Source: Diorhabda sublineata (lineage: Eukaryota; Arthropoda; Insecta; Coleoptera; Chrysomelidae). Taken from it: DNA of 64,000 nt. The translations under genes and the position numbers were made by a program. The notes under the pieces were generated by a model, which ran no database searches, was not told where the DNA came from, and saw nothing but the letters and a program-made list of their open reading frames with translations. Each line of letters starts with the position of its first letter. Position 1 is the stretch's first letter. Of the stretch, positions 35,001 to 47,000 are shown in pieces. The stretch is from positions 32,688,294 to 32,752,293 of the forward strand of contig NC_079474.1 of NCBI RefSeq assembly GCF_026230105.1, written 5' to 3'.

Positions 35001-38000
35001 AAAATGCCAAAATAAAAAAGTAGAGGAAAACACTCTGGTCGAGGCCGCTAGGTCTCGGAAAACAAGATACTATAATGCGTTTTGCAAACCGTACTAGCCA
35101 AATACTTTCTATAACATTAAGATATCTAGCATCTAGTTTAGATTTCAATCTTACTCAACCAAAAATTGGACATTATCCTACACAAAGTTTTTATCGGCGA
35201 TGTTTTCGGAGTTCACGAGATCCAACGAAATATCCTTTATTGTAGCTGTCAAACAACTGGCTGCTAATTCAACAAAAACGATCAATTTGGGCGTCAATTG
35301 GGTTTCAGTTGCAACACGATCAATTAATGCATCAATGAAACCAATTGTCGATCACGATTATCAATTTATTTGATCGTCTTGGGGGCAGTTAACTGTTTCA
35401 AGACAATATTTTGATTGTATTCCAAGATATTACATGCTTCGAGCTTTTATATTGTGGTAGCTTCGGTTACAAACGTGAATTGTTGTAGGTGGTGATTATT
35501 TTGAATATCATTGAAATCATTTTGTTTAAAAGTGGCTTTCTTGTATCTCAAAATATTTAAGATCATCCTTGTATAACTTCTGTCTTCAATTGCAAGTAAT
35601 TTGGATCAAAATTCTTCTTTTTAATTGCTAAATATTAAAGACAAAACCAACGTTATTTTCTTGTAAAATACTCTAGGGGGTACATTACAAATCGACTATT
35701 TCGATACTAGATTTTAAGTCGTTCCTCACTTTGATCGTTGAAGAAATTCACAATTTTAATCTTGGGCAACAGTTCAACTGATCTATATATGGATACTATT
35801 GGGAATTTCAAGTTTGTATAACATTTTAAGAACAATAAAATTAGCGTTTATCGATATAACGAAACGAGCAACTAAAGAAGTTGAAATTCCAATTTTTTCT
35901 CAAAACTTATGTCCCAGTTTCTTGTTAATTATATGCTTTCAATGAATATTCAAATAAATTCGTCTATTTTTTTGATAAAAGAGAAAATTTGAACTTACGA
36001 GTAAATAGTGGGAGAAAATTTTGATAAACTTTATGATATTGTAGGTTGGACCCAACATAACCGCATCTTTCAATTATAAAATCCAACAAGATGCTGAGTA
36101 CATAAAGCAATCGTTTAAGAACGACGATATGTTTACGAATTATTTATCTTGCTGCCAAGAAGCCGAAAATTGTTGTAATAATGTTATGAACAATGAAAAT
36201 ATTATCTATAGTAAGCTTTTATTTTTAATTTTCAAATCGTATATTTTTTTCGTACTTAAATATTTGGCCGAAACGAAAAGCTGAAACTTCAAGTATAAAA
36301 CTAATTTATTTGCGAATAAAATACACTGCTCAACAATTGAAGTGAATATTAGAGGAAAATTGAAATTAATGGTGAAGATTTTAAATTAATCAAAATGAGA
36401 TATGTTAAACATAAACTTTGTTCATTGACCTAATTTGACAGTTACTAAAAAGCAAAACAAATTCAAGTCTAATGGAAATCATGAATAGATAAACATGTCA
36501 CAGCCAGCCGGCGCTGCTACTTGATTCATGTAGTTAAACATTCCGCCGTAGACGCCTTCTGGTGTCATCTTCATTTCCAACTGCGAACCATTAGGCAAAT
36601 TGAACCCAGCCCACGCGTAGCACATGCGTGGATTATTTTGTAGAACGTTGTTTCAAATGGAGTGGTGCATATTAAACCCATCCCACGGCCAGCTCCTACC
36701 CAACCTGGTTCGCGTGGTACCGAGTTGTACTAGCAACACAGTTTCGTGGGTCGTGGGTAGCTACTTTTAAATAAACCATCCATTACCAAACAGTTTTTCT
36801 TTTGATTTAAAAATGGAAAAATCAATCGAAATTGTGAGATCCTTTCCTGTACTCTACGATTCTACTCATGAAGATTATATGAGAGCAAAACTGAAGGATG
36901 ATTTGTGGGAGAACATAGCAAAAGAATTAAATTTTACTGTTGGTGAGTAATTTTATTTGTAATACTTCAATTTAGTAGTATTAAATTAATGTCTAAATTC
37001 CATTAATAACATTTGTAATTTACTTATTTGCGTTGCACTCTTGACCAGTAATATCCTATTCAATTAATTTATGAGCTTCACTAAACTGTTTTCTGTTTAA
37101 CCGAAACGCCTCCTTGAACATATTTCTGGAATTTCACCAGATAACTTGAACTCTCCGTAGCTCACTCTTTTTCGCAAATACTCATTTGTTTTACTTCTTT
37201 TTTTTTGTTGGTAGTTGTAACATAATAAATCTTTTGTCATCCTCAGATTCAGACTCCAGATCGAGAAGAAGCTGCTGGCTCGCTGTCATCTTGCATACTA
37301 ATGGGGATTTAAGTACAAATCGTGGGCGTGGGGTGTGTTTAATATGTAGAAGTTAAGTGTGAATAAAATTATTAGGTGATATATGAGCAATTAAAAACCA
37401 TAATATCTATTTACACGTATTATTTCGAATTTTTTAATTAGAAATGTTGTTCTTCCCGTTCCTCGAAGGAGGAAATAACTACTTTCCTGGCTAATACCAC
37501 GAAGAATACTGTATTACACCTTCTCCAAAGAACGTGATGTAAATCACAACCCGCTGAAATTGGCATCCCTAATGGCCAGCAATTACAAGGAGAGAGTCGT
37601 AACCACTGACTAGTTTCGACGTTATGCGTCTCTTCGGAGTGGCGTAACAATCTCTCCTTCGGAATTTCTACTCCGAACTGAAGTCACAGCCAGTCGGCGC
37701 TGCTACTTGCAAAAATTTGAATGAAAATAATATTCACTTCAATTGTGTATTTTTGTAAATCAGACTACCTGTACAAAATGCTATCGATGTCTTTATCGAT
37801 CTCAATAATAGACATTCTTGTACTCTCCAGCGTAACAACGTTGAGTTTGTAAGATTCGTCATTTTAATATATTTTGTAGGTTCGACACATTGCCCAGTGA
37901 TATGGGACGCGTGGTCGTGTTTCCCAAGGACTCCAGTAAATACAACTGCTAAGTTACCTTGTAGTAGCCAAGCCTATCAATCACCAGAGGGCGTCTGTAT

Positions 38001-41000
38001 TTGTAAGTAGATCGTTCATTTTGAAATAATGGTATGATATGTATATATGCCCGATAGAGACTCTCCAGGAGGATCATCTGGTTTTCGCTTGTCCCGCCTC
38101 CCTGTTGCTCCGCGAGTCAAAGAACGTGAGGACGTGAATATAGAATAAAGCGAGAGTGTGATTACTAAGATTTTTTTCGCTTCGGCTCTTCAAGATTTTC
38201 GTCGAAAGCGTATAGGGGGCGCCCCGCGAGACAGTGTGGATATTTTTCAAGCAAAAGTCATCTGGAAGTCAGGCAAGGTATATCTGGAACCATCTTCGTA
38301 AAATGTGTGAACTTCTGTTGCTTGGTTAGTTCTGGATGAATATCCTTATACATCTGTCGGTATAGAAGTAGTCAAGTCTGGCTGTTCAAGTGTTGTTGCA
38401 TCAATTCAATGGTACACTGTCATATACTTTCTTCGATTCTACAAATAGGAGATCAAGGGCTTGATCGTGGGATATTTGATTGCATAAACTGTATTTTATA
38501 GCGAATGCAGCGTCCAAGAACTACTTATTTACAAAACTATTCTTATTTCTGTTGACTAGTGTGATTAATTGTTTCTCTTTATCTATGCTTTCTAATTATT
38601 TTCTCTAAAACGATTCTCTTTGTAGTAGAAAGTGAAAAAAAATGTATCTGGAACGAAACAACACAAACAGTTGAATGGATCCAGCAAACGGATTATACAA
38701 CTTGTGCTATGGCTCCTGTATATACGAAAAGGTACAAATTCCACGTGATATTTTTGAGCATCTGTATCGGATTCTGTATTCCGGCAATTATAATATTTTT
38801 AATATTCGAAAAACTACGAAGAACAATTCGAGTTATCCTTCACAGAAATTTATTGATTGCAATCGTTATAAGAAATGTGCTGACGATAATGTCTAAAGAG
38901 TTGATAATTCTGGATGCTTTGAAATCTTCAACATTAAGCCATCATAGAATGGAAGAGAACGGCGTCGGGTGTAGGATATTGGCATTTCTGGAAACCTCTG
39001 CCATCAATTCAATTTATGGTTGTATGTTTTTGGACGCTTTTTATTTACATAAAGTTATTGTGAGAGCATTCGCAACAGAAATAAGAAGAGCTTATATTTA
39101 TATAACATTAGCAGGTAAGACATTTTATTTATACTAAAAACATTCACCAACACTCACAATTACAATGTCGCTCGTTTCGATTACCAAGTTAACTCCTTCA
39201 GAAACCTTCAAACAGTGTAATTGTAAGTGGTTCTGTAACAAATCGAATTGAATATTCAGCAAGACTTTCCAATGTGCTGAAATAAATTTTCAATAGAAAA
39301 CAACGATAGCAACGTTTTGTTTTGTAAAATTATTTGTAAAAATTTATGTCAGAGATCTAGTATGATTGAAAATTGGACAGAATGGTTTATCGAAACGATT
39401 AACTTGAATACAAAGAAAAAGAAATTACTAATAACTCCAATAGATCGACCACGATTAGCCGATTGGTCCAAAGTAAAAACCAAATTGAATATTGACGAAT
39501 AACTTATCAAATTATTAAGAACCTGCGTATTGGAAATACATCTTCATCAGTTATAGTCTGGATCTTCACTTAACTTTTTTGTTTTTCGTTCTTTTGTTAA
39601 TTAAAACTTTCAATAGCAAAAAAATTTCTATCCGAATAACTGGTAAGTGCTCAAAAATTTCATAACAACTTTCTAAAGCTTGTTGCTAAAAGTCAACAGA
39701 CCTCCGCCAACGGAAAAATCGAGTTTCCCAACGAAGTATACTATTTGTATACTATAATTAACGTTTACTACTATTAATGTTCAATTGTATCAACTGCTAA
39801 AATTCGTACTCCTCGTATATTCACTAAACAATGTTTAATGGTACATGAGTTCTTGGCCTCTCTACTAGAGAGCGTTCGCACAAATTTTTGTACACGCGTC
39901 AATGTCAAGCTGTCAAATCTTAACAATGATTAAATGGTATAATTAATTAAATTAATAGATGATTATCATACAAAATAACATAGCATAACAAAAATAAAAC
40001 GTTTTAATAAGAAAAAAACAATAAAAAAGATGGAAAATGACATTTGTTTTACCTATAGAATAAATTTACCAGATCATCAAGCGAGGAAAGTATAATAAGA
40101 ATTAAATAACTTGCGTTAAAATCTACAGATTCCAGTATAATTAACAATATAGAAACTATTTGAATTAGCACTGAGCTTCTATTCACTGGACTTAAATTGA
40201 ATAAACCCCGTCAATCCGATTTTACTAGTTAAGTACGTAGAAGTGCCCTGTCCAGGCTCTTCGATGTTCAGCACGAATTTTTAAAGTACCATCGAGTTGT
40301 TTCAAACAGTTTAGTGATCTGGAGTGTTAACACTTCAGTCACCAGAAACCCTACTCCTTTTAACTGATTTTTATTGGAAATCCCAGCTACCTTCGACAGA
40401 ACGACACTAAGTCAATATTGGTTTTTGATTTTCTCCTATAAACACTAACTAGATAATAGCATACCCCAAGGATAAATCCAATTCTCTTCATAATAACCAT
40501 ACGTGATATGATTTGCTCTTTAAGTAACCCCCCTATTCAGATCTCTGCGGAAGAGGTAAATAAACTTAGTCAGGAATCCCTTTCAACTGTTTATCACTTC
40601 TCAGCCGCCAAGTCAAAAATCAATAACTTCAGTAAAGCATCAAGATTAAGCACGGATCGATGGAGATTTCAACTCTAGTCCTTCTGGAAGCATCAATCGT
40701 GAATCCAATGAACCTCCCCTATGGCTAATTGTCATGTCATACTGTGCAAAAGTTTCAGTACAATCTGATAATTCAGTTTATTCTCCGTTGATCTGACACC
40801 AGTAATTCTGGAGGGAACCGCCAGCAATTCTATCAGCACTCATAACCAATATTAACATATCTGTAACAACCCCATTCATATCTCATCCTATCCTCATTGG
40901 AGAAAGCAACAATCAAAATTTAATACATCTCTAAACGTATTTTCTAAGTGCGATATACTAAAACAACGATTTCTGAATATTTTCAATTCCACCCACTATA

Positions 41001-44000
41001 ATAAAATTCTGTATGCTGATTTATCTAAATCTGAGGACGAGGTAGATTTTATTGCAGCCAATTTACATTCAATAATCGGAATATTGATCCTCTTGCAAGA
41101 TTTTACTTTAATCTGGATACTGTCTTATACTGGAATGAACTTGCAGATGAAACTGCAAAAGAAGGTTAGACGGCTAACCTCCACAAAGACGTTCCATCCG
41201 CGACCGATGGGCGAATCACTGAGCAAGTTACAACACCAAAGTACATGAAATTCAACGGTCCATCGACTTCAAAAACCTACCTTCCATGAGTCGTAGAGAC
41301 TCAGTTGTTGTACACATATTTGATGGTCGCTTCTGATCCTCCCAAATTTCAGCATTGCTAGATGACACTGATGTTGTTATGCTCGTATATTTCTGATCCC
41401 AAACTACTTTAGTGTATAAATCAAGATGTCGAAGTTTTTCTGTAGATCTTGGATGTTTTTTGTAATAAGGACTCTATCACCAGATATTTTGTTGATCAAT
41501 ATGTTGGAAGGAAAGCAATTGACGCAATCCACCACCTGCAATTGAATACAATGGATTCGAAACATTTAAAACGAAAAGAAAAATGACAACGACCGGGATG
41601 AAAACGCTTAGAAGAATTGGTGGAGTGAACCGCAGAAATAGTTTGACAAGTCGGGATGTTAGAGAAAAATTACGAATTGAGAATGTGGTGAGATGCGTTA
41701 GAAAACGTAAACGTGTAAAGAGAAATCATTTCGACAGAATCCCAGAAAAAGAATGGGCAAAAATCCAGAAACCAAACACATGGGAATCACTAAAGAGACC
41801 ACCATAATATGATAAGGGAGCTGGAGCTCAGCGACTCTAGAGGAGCTCAGGAATTAAACAGGATAGAATCTTATCTATAGAAAATATATGTTTCACGTTG
41901 AAGCGAATTCTTAAACTGATGTACCGGAAAAGATTGAAATGAAGTATGATCGTTCTTTAGACAGTTGTGTCTGTGTCATGGAAACTCGTGCTCGTCCTGT
42001 AGACGCGTTTGCAAAATGAATACCGCTTCAAGAAAGAGTTTTTTTGTTACGTCTTATCTGTGTATAAATGAAGATTACGAAACTGCGTTTACCGAATTTC
42101 AACAACAATTTCCGAACTCGCCGCTACCAAATCTTTCAATAATGTTAAATACGTAACAAAAATTCTTAAAAACGGGCTCTGTTGCCGACGCACCGCGTTC
42201 TGGTCGTATCTATAACCACTAACGAGAAAATTGGCGCTGGAATTAGTTGAGCAGCCGAACTAATCTGATTGGAATTTTGTGAAAGGTACTTCGGTTGAGG
42301 TCTGCAGTTCCAGCATTCCATTTTGTGGTCGGATGAACCAGCCTTTGAGCTGAACGGTACGGTCAATCCGGCTTAACCGCGTGACGAGCCAAAGTTAATC
42401 TGGAAATGCTCGAAGTACGTAGGCAAATGGATAAGGATCCAGCACTCCCGATCTTAACATGCCTCGGCGGACTTACCTGTCCATTGAGAAACGTTGCTAT
42501 AAATGCATTGATCAAGATGGGCATCAATTTGAAGATTTAATCGTTTTGTAATTTCTTCTAATAAATGCATTTTTTCTCTTATTACTAATTGGTTATATCG
42601 ATCTGTGTACTGTAAGAAAATCATTGCGTTTATTCCAATATTAACTTTTTGTCTCTGCAAGATACTTTTGAAAAGAAAACATACATTCCAAAAATACCGA
42701 TGAATATAATAACTCTTTGAACTCTTTAGTGACAATTTGCTTTGTTAACTGCTTAGTAAATTTATTTGAATAACGTTTTGATGGCACGAAACGTCGTTTA
42801 CTTATTTCAAATTTATTGCTGACATGATTCGTTATCCGTTATTCTGCGAATCATTCCAGAAAATAAAATTTGAATTGTTTATACGTTCAAATTAGACAGT
42901 TTATATTTTCTTTGGTAATAAAATTGAATTATACTCAACTTATTTCATTGAAACAGATCAAAAACTTTCAATTGGTAATTATTTTTTAAAATTGATCGAT
43001 AGATTTTTAAAAGTAATGTTATTTCTAAGAAATTCCATTTCTATTTGAATCGTTACTTAAGCTCTACGAATCAGTGATGGATTTACCAGTAGGCTGAGTA
43101 AGCTGTATCCTAGAGCCAAAAATTTCAAGAGACGGCAAATTCTGTTCAAAAATTCAGTGAGTTGAAACCATCGTTTCTAAGGGAAAAATTTTGAAAATCT
43201 AATTATAAATGATTAGTCTTTGTTCCTGCGAAAACAGAATGTAGTAAAAATTTATCCAAACTTTGATACAACACTTTCTATTGCTGTGTCTGTACCAGCA
43301 TATTCGCAATTACACTGTCTGACGCGCGTTTCGATAATCAAGTTATCGTCTTCAAAGACTGAGAGTAGTAAGCTCCAGTTTACAGTTAATCTGACTTCAG
43401 ACTTCCGAGACTGTAAACTGAAGTCTCTGAAGACGATAACATGGTTATCGAAACGCGCGTCAAACAGTGTAATTGTGAGTGATAGTGTAGTGGTAGTGTA
43501 AACAGTGTGTTCATTATGAATATCACCAGCTTTTCATGATTAATACAAGTAAAGAACTATTCGTTACCGATTTTAAGTGAAGAAAAGCTAAACGCTCTAG
43601 CTCTTTTATGCATATTTCTGTTCTTTACACTGTATCATAAGCCTTCTTTAGATCGATAAATTCTAGACGTAGAGGAACATATTTGTAATACTAGTTTGTT
43701 TTTTTAGTGTAAATTTAAGGGGAGACGGGACAACTCAATGGAAAATACATAAAATTATTGCCAAATGATTAAACTTTGATAATGAAAATAATCAAATGTA
43801 ACAAAAACCAAAAATAAAATGTCTATTGTTGTTCCAAAACGTTTTGTTAGATCTATCAACTCTATGTTTTTGGTTTGACTTTCCATCGAGAATCAAGAGC
43901 ACTGAGGATGCTGTTTGTCCATTCTGGTCAAGCCATATATACTCCACCTGCAGGTTTTCAATACCTTGACCCAAAACTGTACCAAATATGCCGCATTTTT

Positions 44001-47000
44001 ATTTTCGGCTTTTTTTCTAGGAGTTTTTGAATTGTATATATTGTAGACCTTCCTGTTGGCAATCCTGTCTGTTCTTACCTTATTTTTCCATGTATTTGTT
44101 CTTCAATCCTGTCCTTCCTCATAGTCTGTCCATCAAAGCCACGACACATATAATTATTAACAAAAAACGTTTGTTTTAACTACTTTAGTTACCTAGTCAT
44201 TTAGAAAAAGCTTTAGAAAACAAGAAATTTTGTGATGTGTTCCTAAAAGTAACATTCGACACAGTCGGACATCTTAACAATTAATAACATAACCATGGTG
44301 AACGTCTTCGAAACCAAGAGAACGTGTAAGTTGAACTGACCTACGTGGGATAGTGAGAAGAATCAAAAAATTTGAACCATTTGATCTATTGTAGTGCTGG
44401 AAAAGCAGAACCCAGTACGCTTTCTGTGCTTTAATAACTAAGACAAAACAAAACTGAATAAACCGCAATCGTTAATCTTATAGATTAGCTGTAATTAAAT
44501 TTTGTACAGGGATAATCATTTCTATTGATTGAGTATTTATAATACGTTTTAAACGTGATAATTTTGAAAAAAAAACACCTTTTTTTTATAGTTATGAAAA
44601 AACTATCTTCACTTTCGGTTCAGTGAATTCATTTTGCAATTACAAGAATTTGCTCATTAAATTATTTGTTTCTAGTATTGACCTTCACGTTTAGTATCTG
44701 TTGGGCAATAGCTATGGCAGTAGAAAATGCAGAAAATTGTTGGATGGCGGATCTTCAAGGTATTCAATGGACTGTGGACGGTTTCAGAATTGCAATATTA
44801 ATCATTAATACATTAATGCTGGCAGATATTATTAGAGTGATGGTGATGAAATTGAAACACGGTAGTACCACCAAACAAACAAAGTAGGTATTGAATTAAT
44901 CAAATCTCGCAGTTATTCCTTCCTGGACCTGGAATTCCAGATATGACTTATTTAGAAAGGTGGTTGGTGTTGTTCCCGCAATAACCAACGCAGCTACCAC
45001 GGGAATTAATGAAAAAGGGACAAAAAATCCATACATTTTTAGACAAATTAGCAAGTAAAGTAGACGTTGCTATTAATTATTTCTCGTAATTTGGCAGTTG
45101 TAAATTGTCCGAAGTACATTACGTCAGTTATGTAGAAGTATGGAAAATCTAAAAGGAATTTTTTTGCTCCAGTGGAAAGGAAGGAAGGAAGGAAAGGATT
45201 GGGTTGTCAACGTGAGAAAAAAATATGGTTCAGAGTTTGAAGAAACTATGGTCAAAACCATGTGGAGCCTAGTAAGTGAGCTGCATTAAGTTCCGTAGAA
45301 ATAACAAAAATGATAAATGAATAGAATGGAAATACCCCTGAGGATGCTGCAACGGAAATTCTATCTCTTAGCCGCGGTAGAATTAGCTTGGAGAGGTGGG
45401 GAGGCTGTTTGCTTGACTGACTTTTTTGTATCAACGTTCTTCAACAAATAGATTTGAATAAAATCATGTATTTACCAACACTTGCCAAGGTGGTTCAAGA
45501 ATGTGTAACGAAGGCAAATTTTAAACAGAAAACAACGACAGCTATTTGATGTCAAATAGCTAGACAAACGATTTACGGTAACTGTTGGCGTGTTGAGACA
45601 GATATTTCTATTAAAAGAAAGGATCAGATACAAAAGCAAAAAAAGACCAAAGAAGGAAAAAGAAGCTTTGGTTAAATCGGCTCACTGTGAAAGAAATTTG
45701 GACAGAAAATTGAAGATCAATAAGAAATATGTAAGCAACATTCTGATTGAAAGGAATGTAGTTCAAAAATCAAGAAAATCGGCACCCAAATAAGCAACAA
45801 ATGGAACAAATATTAAAACCTTTCAAAATACACAAAAACTTCAACTGGAAAGTGTTGATATAATTGGCGATATTTACTCGTGGTAGTTCCTCGGCATACA
45901 TTTGTTCTTCTGGAAATTCTGTAACTGCCAAAACATACGAAAAAGATTTTACTAGATCTAGATTAATTCAGTTCATAAAGAACAAACATCTTATAGGTAA
46001 TTTTGTGTTTTGGCAAGTTATGGCAACTGCTCATTAAGCAAAGGACGTTGTGGGAGCTTTTGCAGAGTGGAATATCAAAAAAACGATCCGATTGAGTTCT
46101 GATTCAGTTATATAAAATGTGTGTAATTATAGTGTAGTAACTTTTGTTTCATAAAGTGCAGATAATTATATTAAAACAAACAGTTTGTACGGATTTTTTG
46201 TCTCCACATCCATACCAAATTTAATATGAAAGTATTTGAAGTTTTTGAAATTTCCAGGGCAGCTTTTAGAGCTACAGTCTTTCTGATACCTTTATTTGGA
46301 CTGCACATAATTGTTACAGCAAAAAAAATCGTATACGACGACTCCTGTACTGCCGAAGACATTTATGATTATGCAAGATACGCTATGGAAGGATTACAAG
46401 GAATTGTCGTATCAATTATTTTCTGTTACGCAAACAATGAGGTGAGAAATAAAATAATTTTGAACTTATCAGAATCTCTTGTGTTTTCTGCTTGCTAGCA
46501 GCACTTTCTTAGTCTTTCTGCTTCAAGCAGTTTCCAAAAGATTTACAGTTTTACTGTGCTTCAAGATAGTTCTGTTATTTTTTATAACTATTTCGACTGG
46601 TTTTCACTGGTATTCCCCAGTTACGAGGATGGTTCCAGAAGTACCCGTGCATGACCTGGAGATGGCGGTAGTTGCTATGCTTCAATTGAAGACCCCCGTT
46701 GTTTGGTATTTGTTTGGTAGCTATAAATATTGAACGTTTTCAGTGAATTTGGAAACATGGAAAAAATTGGTTATCGTTAAGTGATACAATACTTTTATGC
46801 GGTACATCGCATGCTAACTGAAAATTTGGACACGAGAATGCTGTGTGCAAGATGGATGCCGCGTTTGCTAACGTTAGAAGTTAGAGTGTTTGGCAATGAT
46901 TCACAGAAATAAAGCTGAAATGGACTGAAAAGGGAGAAACAACTCCAAAGAAGTCCAAGATCGTTCTATCTGCAGGCAAGGTCGTGGCGTCGGTTTTTTG

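Larger units (their letters stand above)
36336..37745. mobile_element. PIF/Harbinger-like element with inverted ends and two divergent gene pieces
   Basis: ACAATTGAAGTGAATATTA near 36338 is mirrored by TAATATTCACTTCAATTGTG at 37726-37745, just outside two direct copies of GTCACAGCCAG-CGGCGCTGC. Inside are a plus-strand MADF exon (36813-36942) and a minus-strand fragment resembling a PIF/Harbinger transposase N-terminus. That divergent pair is the usual Harbinger gene set. Most of the transposase is absent. It lies in intron 3 of the receptor gene. Confidence 0.55.

Noticed and set aside
38675..38896. 73-residue open frame overlapping receptor exon 5
   Set aside because: It is a shadow in another frame. 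The receptor frame has the membrane segments and consistent splice phases.
46442..46498. Read-through end of the receptor after exon 7
   Set aside because: The GAG|GTGAGA donor is good and splicing to 48136 gives a conventional class B tail. The read-through adds only an unlike 18-residue hydrophobic end.
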